From Actinomadura livida (lineage in GTDB: Bacteria; Actinomycetota; Actinomycetes; Streptosporangiales; Streptosporangiaceae): a DNA stretch of 64,000 bases. The position numbers were made by a program, and so were the translations under genes. The notes beneath the pieces are model-generated. The model was not told the origin of the DNA. It did not search any database and saw only the letters and a list, made by a program, of their open reading frames with translations. Below, in pieces: positions 26,706 to 33,352 of the stretch (positions within the stretch are counted from its first letter, which is position 1; each line of letters begins with the position of its first letter). The stretch covers positions 66,155 through 130,154 of the forward strand of contig NZ_BMRO01000017.1 of NCBI RefSeq assembly GCF_014648675.1, given 5' to 3'.

Positions 26706-27319
26706 GCGAGCAGCCTCCAGGCGAGTACCGCGGCCCCGAGGCCGTCGTCGATTCCGGTTGCGGCGAGGCCCGGCGCCCCCGAGGTGAGCAGCGCCGCGAG
26801 TGCCGCGAGACCGCCGTCCGAGCTGCCGTAGCCGACGCTCGTCGGCACCGCCACCACCGGGCGGGACGACAGCCTGGCCACGGCCGACGGCAGCGCGCCG
26901 TCCATGCCCGCCACGACGATGAGGAGCCGCGCCCGGTCGAGCTCCTCCCGGACGGCGAGGAGCCGGTGCAGCCCTGCGACGCCGACGTCGGCGGTGAGCG
27001 TGGCGGGCAGGCCCAGCGCGGACGCCGCCGCCAGGGCTTCTTCCGCCACCGGCAGGTCGGCCGTCCCCGCCGAGACGACCGCCACCGGCCGCGGCACCCA
27101 CGAGCACGGCCGGGGCCGCGGGCGGGTCAGCACCACGAGCCCGGACCGCGGGTGGTGGACGGCGTCGGGCGCGGCCTCGCGGGCCGCCTCGTACTGCCGC
27201 CGGGAGGCGCGCCTGAGGAAGGCCGCCTCCGCGTCGCGGGCGAGCAGGTCCTTGACGCACTCGCGGACCCGGTCCAGGTCGAGGTCTCCGGCGTCGGCGG
27301 CCGCGATCGGACGGCTCAC
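26702..27319 (-). CDS. larB: LarB-like protein 1 (AIR-carboxylase motifs, no catalytic Cys)
   Basis: LarB carboxylates and hydrolyses nicotinic acid adenine dinucleotide in nickel-pincer synthesis. The 205-residue protein keeps VVSAGTADLPVAEEA (about 81-95), VAGMDGALPSAVA (137-147) and PTSVGYGSSDGGLAALAALL, the AIR-carboxylase-like motifs. At the position of the family's nucleophilic cysteine (LarB Cys221, xxCAPG) it has Gly181 (TSGAPG). It also lacks the N-terminal GFARVD...EGKT region and the C-terminal VNIDNG tail. Start GTG and stop TGA both overlap their neighbours by 4 bases. Confidence 0.83.
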   Translation of the reverse strand: MSRPIAAADAGDLDLDRVRECVKDLLARDAEAAFLRRASRRQYEAAREAAPDAVHHPRSGLVVLTRPRPRPCSWVPRPVAVVSAGTADLPVAEEALAAASALGLPATLTADVGVAGLHRLLAVREELDRARLLIVVAGMDGALPSAVARLSSRPVVAVPTSVGYGSSDGGLAALAALLTSGAPGLAATGIDDGLGAAVLAWRLLA

Positions 27320-28005
27320 ACGTCCCCCTGCTCGTCGATGTGGCGGGTGTTGATGAGGTGCGCCGAGTATCCGGCGCCGTACCCGTTGTCGATGTTGACC
27401 ACGACAACGCCTGGCGAGCACGCGTTCAGCGCCGACAGCAGGGCGGCCTTCCCGGGCAGGTGCCCGCCCGCCGAGGTCGGCAGGGCGATGACCATGCGGT
27501 CCACCAGCCCGGACACCAGCGTCGGCAGCGCGCCGCCGGTCCCGTCGGCGACGACGAACACCTCGGGGCCGTCCTGCTCGCGGAGCCAGCCGGGCAGCGC
27601 GGCGGGGTCGTGCACGGGCGCGTCGTACCGGCGCACGACGCGGCTGCCCATCGCCTCGGCGACCAGCGCGGCCTCCTCGGCGGCGGGCTCGTCGGCGGGC
27701 CGGCCGCACACGATCTCGACGCGTCCGGCGCCCCGCCGCGCGACCGGCGCAAGCACGGCCAGCCGGGCCCGCTCGTTGACCACCGCCCCGGGGAACGCCG
27801 CGCGCAGCGCGCGGAGGGTCTCCGCGGAGGCGCGGGTCGCGAGGACATTGGTCGCTCCCGCGCCGGTCAGGCTCTCCGCGATGGCGACGACCTCCGCGGT
27901 CGTCTTGCCCTCGCAGAACACCGCCTCCGGATGGCCGCGGCGATGGCTCCGGCCGAGGTCGACGCGGGCGAAGCCCAGCTCGGCGACGGCGTCCGGAGTG
28001 GTCAC
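27316..28005 (-). CDS. larB: LarB-like protein 2 (has N-terminal region and catalytic Cys)
   Basis: A 229-residue LarB paralogue. It has the LarB N-terminal signature GFARVDLGRSHRRGHPEAVF and CEGKT (to residue 35), VLATRAS, and the C-terminal LNACSPGVVVVNIDNGYGAGYSAHLINT with Cys196 at the nucleophile position. By contrast the AIR-carboxylase motifs are degraded: CGRPADEPAAEEA for TAGTSDLPVAEEA, VADGTGGALPT for AGMEGALPS, PTSAGGHLPGKA for PTSVGYGASFGG. It lies between larE and LarB-like 1 with 4-base overlaps at both ends. Probably the obligate partner of LarB-like 1. Confidence 0.83.
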   Translation of the reverse strand: MTTPDAVAELGFARVDLGRSHRRGHPEAVFCEGKTTAEVVAIAESLTGAGATNVLATRASAETLRALRAAFPGAVVNERARLAVLAPVARRGAGRVEIVCGRPADEPAAEEAALVAEAMGSRVVRRYDAPVHDPAALPGWLREQDGPEVFVVADGTGGALPTLVSGLVDRMVIALPTSAGGHLPGKAALLSALNACSPGVVVVNIDNGYGAGYSAHLINTRHIDEQGDV

Positions 28006-28859
28006 GAGGCGGCCGCCCGCAGCCGGGGGAGGCCGAGCACGGCGTTGTGGCTGCCCTGCCGGTACGGCTCCAGGTCCAGGGTCACGTAGCGGAAGCCGGC
28101 GTCCTTGAGCAGCGCGGCGATCTCCGGCGCCCGCGCGGCGACGCGCCCGATGTCGGCCGCCTCCACCTCGATGCGGGCCAGGTCGCCGCCCTGGTCGCGG
28201 ACGCGGAACCGCCCGCCGAACCCGGCGCGGCGCAGCGCGTCCTCGGCGTCCTCGACCCGCCGCAGCGCCTCCCGCGTGACCGGCACCCCGTACGCGAGGC
28301 GCGACGACAGGCAGGCCGAGGCGGGCTTGTCGGACGCCGGCAGCCCCAGCCCGCGGGCGGCATCGCGGACGTCGGCCTTGCTCAGCCCCGCGTCGACCAT
28401 CGGAAACCGGGCCCCCATCCGGCGGGCGGCGCTCTGCCCGGGGCGGTGGTCGCCGAGGTCGTCGGTGTTCACGCCGAGCAGGACCGGCCAGTCCCCCGCC
28501 TCCGCGGCGACCGCGGCCAGCACCGAGACGAGGGCCTCCTTGCAGAACCGGCACCGGTCGGCGCCGTTGGCCGCGTAGCGCTCGTCGTCCAGCTCGCGGG
28601 TCGTCACCACGCGGTGCCGCATCCCGAGCCGCGCGGCCTGGGCGCGGGCGTCCGCCAGCTCGGACCGGGCGAGCGACGGCGAGTCGGCCGTGACCGCGAG
28701 GGCCCGGTCCCCGAGTTCGCGGTGCGCCAGGTAGGCCAGCAGCGAGCTGTCCACCCCGCCTGAGTAGGCGACCACGGCGCCCGGGAGCGCGGCCAGCGAC
28801 CTGCGCAGGACGGAGACCTTCGGCGTGTCCGGCGGCCGCGGAACGGGCCTGTCGGCCAT
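28002..28859 (-). CDS. larE: LarE: ATP-dependent sulfur transferase of nickel-pincer synthesis
   Basis: LarE adenylates the dicarboxylated nucleotide precursor and adds sulfur. The 285-residue protein has the PP-loop AYSGGVDSSLLAYL (31-44), RCRFCK (Cys103, Cys106) and the conserved DKPASACLSSR with Cys183, the region of the sacrificial cysteine in Lactobacillus LarE. It is the first gene of larE-larB2-larB1-larC1. The ATG at 28859 follows GAAGGAG. The 329-base upstream gap holds a long hairpin and a palindrome. Confidence 0.9.
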   Translation of the reverse strand: MADRPVPRPPDTPKVSVLRRSLAALPGAVVAYSGGVDSSLLAYLAHRELGDRALAVTADSPSLARSELADARAQAARLGMRHRVVTTRELDDERYAANGADRCRFCKEALVSVLAAVAAEAGDWPVLLGVNTDDLGDHRPGQSAARRMGARFPMVDAGLSKADVRDAARGLGLPASDKPASACLSSRLAYGVPVTREALRRVEDAEDALRRAGFGGRFRVRDQGGDLARIEVEAADIGRVAARAPEIAALLKDAGFRYVTLDLEPYRQGSHNAVLGLPRLRAAAS

Positions 28860-28976
28860 AGAGCATCTCCTTCGGCGTAGTCCTCCGGGTGCGACGCTAG
28901 ACGCGGGGGAAGGACGCCGAATCCGTCATCCGACGGGCGGCTTGCCGGCGCGGCGGTCTGCTCGGCATGCGCACGG

Positions 28977-29039
28977 CACGGCGCCCGCCAGGCCGCGAGG
29001 AAAGGTTCTGAGCACGATCCCGGCCTGGCGGGCGCCGTG
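28977..29039. promoter_or_regulatory. Long inverted repeat upstream of larE
   Basis: Bases 28977-28994 pair perfectly with 29022-29039 (18 bp) around a 27-base loop. It lies 118 bases upstream of larE in the divergent gap to the HD-domain gene. It could be a leader attenuator of the lar operon or an upstream terminator. The rest of this gap (28860-29188) contains no convincing gene. Confidence 0.55.
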
Positions 29040-29064
29040 TGCTTCCAGGTGTACCCACTATTGC

Positions 29065-29083
29065 AACTAAGTCGCACCTAGTT
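29065..29083. promoter_or_regulatory. Candidate operator between larE and the HD-domain gene
   Basis: A 19-base near-palindrome AACTAAG-TCGCA-CCTAGTT in the only AT-rich stretch of the divergent intergenic region. One mismatch between arms. It is suited to a dimeric repressor controlling one or both operons; the regulator is not identifiable here. Confidence 0.4.
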
Positions 29084-29188
29084 CCAGTGCGCATTTATCG
29101 CGGCAGGTCACGCGGGGGGTTCGGGCATACCCGGGGCGCGGGCGGGCATGGGTGTCGCCATCGCCGAAGCCGAGGAGGCGGAGAGAGC

Positions 29189-29827
29189 ATGAGCGAGTCG
29201 ATCGCGGGCGTGCCCGTCCCGGACAGCGCGCTGGCGCGGGAGGCGACCGAACTGGTGCGCGAGGCGGCGTCGCCGCTGCTGTTCGACCACTCCCGGCGCG
29301 TGTTCGTCTGGGGGGCGCTGCGCGGGCGCGCGGAGGGGGTCCAGTTCGATCCGGAGCTGCTGTACGTCGGGGCGATGTTCCACGACCTGGGGCTGACCGA
29401 GCTGTTCCGCCGCACCGACCAGCGGTTCGAGATCGACGGCGCCGACGAGGCGCGGCGGTTCCTCCAGGCGCACGGCGTCTCCGGCGAGGAGGCCGACCGG
29501 GTCTGGACGGCGATCGCCCTGCACACCACGCCGGAGATCCCGCTGCACATGGCCCCCGAGATCGCCCTGGTCACCCGGGGCGTGGAGCTGGACGTGCTGG
29601 GCATCGGCTACCACGCGGTCTCCGACGAGCAGCGCGCCGCGGTGGTCGAGGCCCACCCCCGGCCGGACTTCAAGAACCGGATCCTGGCCGCCTTCACCGA
29701 CGGCATCAAGGACCGGCCGGACACGACGTTCGGCAACATCAAGGCCGACGTCCTCGCCCACTACGTGCCGGGGTTCGTCCGCCGCGACTTCGTCGAGTTC
29801 GTCCTGGACTCCCCCTGGCCCGAGTAG
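29189..29827 (+). CDS. HD domain-containing protein
   Basis: A 212-residue metal-dependent hydrolase-like protein. DHSRRVF (His34), MFHDLG (His65-Asp66) and AIALHT supply the HD-domain ligands. The layout resembles the cyanamide hydratase-like HD group in actinobacteria; substrates vary and cannot be inferred. The ATG at 29189 follows GGAGGCGGAGAG. It is divergent from the lar operon. Confidence 0.85.
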   Translation: MSESIAGVPVPDSALAREATELVREAASPLLFDHSRRVFVWGALRGRAEGVQFDPELLYVGAMFHDLGLTELFRRTDQRFEIDGADEARRFLQAHGVSGEEADRVWTAIALHTTPEIPLHMAPEIALVTRGVELDVLGIGYHAVSDEQRAAVVEAHPRPDFKNRILAAFTDGIKDRPDTTFGNIKADVLAHYVPGFVRRDFVEFVLDSPWPE

Positions 29828-29838
29828 TCCGGGGTCCG

Positions 29839-30003
29839 TCAGTGGCGGCGGCCCGTGCCGCCACCGCCGCCGCGGAATCTGGACAGGAGCCGGCGCGCCT
29901 TGGCCTGGGTGCGCGGGTCCCGGGCCATCCGCTGCGCCTTCGCCCTCGTCCGCTGCCCCTGCGGGCTCGCGAGGTATCTCTTGATCCTGTTCACTACGGG
30001 CAT
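29839..30003 (-). CDS. Small basic protein (54 aa), unknown function
   Basis: A 54-residue protein starting MPVVNRIKRYLASPQGQRT and ending in a Gly/Arg/His tail, strongly basic, helical and without a membrane segment. The ATG at 30003 is preceded by GAGGAG at good spacing, which supports translation. Similar short KRYLASPQG proteins are, from memory, widespread in actinobacteria without a known role. Its stop is 12 bases from the HD gene stop. Confidence 0.65.
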   Translation of the reverse strand: MPVVNRIKRYLASPQGQRTRAKAQRMARDPRTQAKARRLLSRFRGGGGGTGRRH

Positions 30004-30093
30004 GTTCCGCTCCTCGGGTGGTGTTGACTGCTCAACGTCTGCCCATTCAAAAGAGTTCGGAACGTGTCGCGGAGTGCTGCTTCCGTTCGCGGA

Positions 30094-31284
30094 TCACACC
30101 TTCCGGGCGGTTCGGACGGTCAGCAGGGTCAGCGCGGTGAGGACCGCTGCGAACCACAGGGCGGCGGTGGTGGACGCGCCGTCCACGATGAGTCCGCCGA
30201 ACAGCGCTCCGAGGGCGATGGCGAGGTTGAACACGACGGTGTTCAGGGCCGTGACGGCCTCGGTGTGTCCGGGTGCCGCCTTGAAGATCCACATCTGGAC
30301 GGCGACGGGATAGCCGCCGAACGCCAGGCCCCAGAGGACCAGGAACGCGACACCGGTTCCCAGCGTCACGCCGACGAGCGGGAACAGGGCCAGGACGAGG
30401 GTGATCAGCACGGCGACGGCGACGAGGGTCGCGCGGACGTTGCGTGCGGCGGCGCTGCCGCCGGCGAAGGTGCCGACGATCCCCGCCACGCCGAACACGA
30501 GCAGCAGCGGCCCGATGAGCTTCTCGTCGACGCCGGAGACCTCCTGGAGGATCGGGCTGACGAAGGTGTACGCCGCCAGGTGCCCGGTGACCAGGAGGAA
30601 GGTGGTGGTGATGAGCGCGCGGACGGCGGGGATGCGGAACAGCCCGAACATGCCGCCGAGCCGGACGGGGTCGTCGGCGGGGATCCGCGGCAGCAGCGCG
30701 AACAGCGCGGAGAGCGCGACGAGGCCGAGGCCGGCGAAGGTGAGGAACGCGATGCGCCAGTCGGTGAGCCCGCCGATCAGGGTCCCGGCCGGGACCCCGA
30801 GGACGTTGGCCGCGGTGGCGCCGCCGAAGGCGATCGAGGTGGCGCGCCCGACGTGCGCCTCCGGGACGAGCCGGACGGCGATCCCGGCGGCGAGCGCCCA
30901 GAACCCGCCGATGCTGATGCCGATCAGGAACCGCGCGGCGAGCAGCGTCGGGAAGTTCGGGGCCAGGAACGACAGCGCGTTGGCGACCACCATCAGCGTG
31001 ATCAGGCCGATGAGGACGGCGCGGCGGTCCAGGCGTCCGATCATCACCGGGACCAGCAGCGCGCTGACGGCGGCGACCAGGCCGGGCACCGTGACCATCA
31101 GGCCCGCGGTGCCCTTGGAGATCCCGAAGTCGCCGCCGACGGAGGTGAGCAGGCCGACGGGGAGCTGCTCGGCCGTCACGACGAGGAACGTCCCGACCGC
31201 GACCGCCGCCACGGCCAGCCAGCGTTTGAGGGAGACGTGCTCGGGGACGGGCCCGGCGCTCGCGGGGGCGTCGATGTGCGTCAT
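30094..31284 (-). CDS. MFS transporter, drug/sugar efflux type
   Basis: A 396-residue 12-helix major facilitator of the AraJ/Cmx efflux group. VPGLVAAVSALLVPVMIGRLDRRAVLIG carries the loop 2-3 region and LIGISIGGFWALAAGIAVRLVP the helix 4-5 signature. It starts 18 bases after the EamA gene stop, so the two are one operon behind a palindromic operator. Substrate unknown. Confidence 0.9.
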   Translation of the reverse strand: MTHIDAPASAGPVPEHVSLKRWLAVAAVAVGTFLVVTAEQLPVGLLTSVGGDFGISKGTAGLMVTVPGLVAAVSALLVPVMIGRLDRRAVLIGLITLMVVANALSFLAPNFPTLLAARFLIGISIGGFWALAAGIAVRLVPEAHVGRATSIAFGGATAANVLGVPAGTLIGGLTDWRIAFLTFAGLGLVALSALFALLPRIPADDPVRLGGMFGLFRIPAVRALITTTFLLVTGHLAAYTFVSPILQEVSGVDEKLIGPLLLVFGVAGIVGTFAGGSAAARNVRATLVAVAVLITLVLALFPLVGVTLGTGVAFLVLWGLAFGGYPVAVQMWIFKAAPGHTEAVTALNTVVFNLAIALGALFGGLIVDGASTTAALWFAAVLTALTLLTVRTARKV

Positions 31285-31302
31285 GGTGCAGTGCTCCGAA
31301 CG

Positions 31303-32217
31303 TCAGGCGGCCAGGTCGGCCGAGGACCGCGGGACGCGCGGTACGGGGGCGGGCGGCGCCGGCGGCCTCGCCGGGATCTGGCCGAGGAGCATTCCGGCGA
31401 AGGCGATGACCATGCCCAGCAGCTGGAGCGGGGTGAGCGCCTGGCCGAGCGCGGCCCAGCCGATGACGGCCGCGGACAGCGGGCTCAGCAGGACGAGGAA
31501 CGCGACCGAGGTGGCGGGCAGGCGGGAGATGCCGCGGAACCAGATCCAGTACCCGATGGCGGTGCCGAAGACGGCGAGGTAGAGGTAGCCGGAGATCGCG
31601 GCGCCGTCGAGCGCGGGCGGCGCGCCCTCCGCCAGCAGCGCGACGGGCACGAGCAGCAGGCCGCCGGCGGTGAGCTGCCAGCCGGTGAACGGCAGCGCCC
31701 CGACTCCGTCCGGGCGTCCCCAGCGCTTGGTGAGGACGGTCCCGGCGGCCATGGACGCGGTCCCGGCGAGCCCGGCGATGATCCCGGTGGTGTCGAGGAC
31801 CGCGTCGGCGCGCAGGACCACGAGGCTCACCCCGAACACGCCGATGACTCCGGCGAGGAGCTTCTGCCCCGTGGGCCGCTCGGACAGCAGGAGGCCGGCG
31901 AGGGCGAGCGTGAACAGCGGGCTGGCCGCGCCGAGGATGGCGGCGACGCCGCCGGGCAGCCGGTAGGCGGCCAGGAACAGCAGCGGGAAGAACACGCCGA
32001 TGTTCAGCGCGCCGAGCACCGCGGCCCGCCAGACCCACACGCCGCGCGGCAGGACGCGGGCGATGAGCAGCAGCGCCAGCCCGGCCGGCAGCGCGCGCAG
32101 CAGCGCGGTCAGGAGCGGGCGGTCGGGCGGGAGGAATTCGGTGGTCACGGCATAGGTCGATCCCCAGACGACTGGGGTGAGGGCGGTGAACGCGACCGTC
32201 CCGGGGGTGCCCGACAT
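31303..32217 (-). CDS. EamA/DMT family transporter
   Basis: A 304-residue ten-helix drug/metabolite transporter with two EamA repeats; VVWGSTYAVTTEFLPPDRPLL opens the first, and SMAAGTVLTKRWGRPDG begins the second. It is the first gene of the operon with the MFS exporter. A perfect 24-base palindrome ends 17 bases upstream of its start, so the pair is probably repressed by a dimeric regulator. Confidence 0.88.
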   Translation of the reverse strand: MSGTPGTVAFTALTPVVWGSTYAVTTEFLPPDRPLLTALLRALPAGLALLLIARVLPRGVWVWRAAVLGALNIGVFFPLLFLAAYRLPGGVAAILGAASPLFTLALAGLLLSERPTGQKLLAGVIGVFGVSLVVLRADAVLDTTGIIAGLAGTASMAAGTVLTKRWGRPDGVGALPFTGWQLTAGGLLLVPVALLAEGAPPALDGAAISGYLYLAVFGTAIGYWIWFRGISRLPATSVAFLVLLSPLSAAVIGWAALGQALTPLQLLGMVIAFAGMLLGQIPARPPAPPAPVPRVPRSSADLAA

Positions 32218-32234
32218 CTCGATACCTTCGTGTT

Positions 32235-32258
32235 GATTATCTTAATACTAAGATAATC
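32235..32258. promoter_or_regulatory. Perfect operator-like palindrome upstream of exporter operon
   Basis: GATTATCTTA-N4-TAAGATAATC, two perfect 10-base arms, lies 18-41 bases upstream of the EamA start in AT-rich DNA. The form suits a MarR-type repressor. No regulator gene lies next to it; only a 6-codon open frame follows on the other side. Confidence 0.65.
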
Positions 32259-32333
32259 GCCGCCATGAGCTCTAGCGTCAAGTAGGTCAACGTTGAGATT
32301 TATTCCGTCGGGCACGCCCGGGACGGGCCGGGG

Positions 32334-33329
32334 TCAGAACGCCTCGTCGAAGGCGACCGTCCCCTCCACCCCGATCTGGTAGGCCGAGACGCGGCGCTCG
32401 AAGAAGTTGGACAGCTCCTGGACGTCCTGCAGCTCCATGAACGAGAACGGGTTCTGCGCGCCGTAGCGGGGCGGGAGGCCGAGCCGGACGAGCCGCTGGT
32501 CGGCCACGTACTCCAGGTAGGTGCGCATGTCGGCGGCGCTCATCCCGGACAGGCCGTCCCCGCACAGGTCGCGGGCGAAGCCGGACTCCGCCTCGACGGC
32601 CTCCTCCATCATGCGGGTGACCTGGGCGGTCAGCTCCGCGTCGAACAGGCCGGGCTCCTCGGCCCGGACGGTGTCCACGACGGAGAACGCGAACTCCATA
32701 TGCATCGACTCGTCCCTGAAGACCCAGTTGGTGCCGGACGCGAGGCCGTTGAGGAGGCCGCGCGACCGCAGCCAGTAGACGTAGGCGAAGGCGCCGTAGA
32801 AGAACAGGCCCTCGATGCACGCGGCGAAGCAGATGAGGTTCAGCAGGAAGGCGCGGCGGTCGGCGGCTGTTCGGAGCTCGTCCAGGGCGCCGAGCGAGTC
32901 GATCCAGCGGAAGCAGAACTCCGCCTTCGACCGGATGGACGGGATGTGCTCGATCGCCGCGAACGCCTTGGCGCGCTCGTCCTGGTCGGGCAGGTAGGTG
33001 TCCAGGAGCGTCAGGTAGAACTGCACGTGGACGGCCTCCTCGAACAGCTGCCGCGACAGGTAGAGCCGGGCCTCCGGGGCGTTCACGTGCTTGTAGAGGT
33101 TGAGCACCAGGTTGTTCGCCACGATCGAGTCGCCGGTCGCGAAGAACGCGACCAGCCGGTTGACGAGGTGCCGCTCGGCGGGCGCGAGGCGGGCGAGGTC
33201 GACGAGGTCGGACGCCAGGTCCACCTCCTCGACCGTCCACGTGTTGCGGATCGCGGCGCGGTACCGCTCGTAGAAGTCGGGGTAGCGCATGGGCCGCAGG
33301 GTCAGGTCCATACCGGGGTCGAGCAGCAT
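32334..33329 (-). CDS. nrdB: Ribonucleotide reductase class Ia, small subunit (R2)
   Basis: Holds the diiron-tyrosyl radical for ribonucleotide reduction. The 331-residue protein has the metal-binding carboxylate/His segments LFEEAVHVQFY, ACIEGLFFYGAF and RDESMHMEFAF. The C-terminal tail that docks onto NrdA is present. The ATG at 33329 follows AAGGAAACGGC and lies 23 bases after the nrdA stop. Expression follows nrdA under the B12 riboswitch. Confidence 0.93.
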   Translation of the reverse strand: MLLDPGMDLTLRPMRYPDFYERYRAAIRNTWTVEEVDLASDLVDLARLAPAERHLVNRLVAFFATGDSIVANNLVLNLYKHVNAPEARLYLSRQLFEEAVHVQFYLTLLDTYLPDQDERAKAFAAIEHIPSIRSKAEFCFRWIDSLGALDELRTAADRRAFLLNLICFAACIEGLFFYGAFAYVYWLRSRGLLNGLASGTNWVFRDESMHMEFAFSVVDTVRAEEPGLFDAELTAQVTRMMEEAVEAESGFARDLCGDGLSGMSAADMRTYLEYVADQRLVRLGLPPRYGAQNPFSFMELQDVQELSNFFERRVSAYQIGVEGTVAFDEAF

Positions 33330-33352
33330 GCCGTTTCCTTCCGTTCGCACGC

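Noticed and set aside
32267..32287. Six-codon open frame beside the palindrome (MSSSVK)
   Set aside because: Too short to be a gene and without a ribosome site; only noted as a possible remnant.
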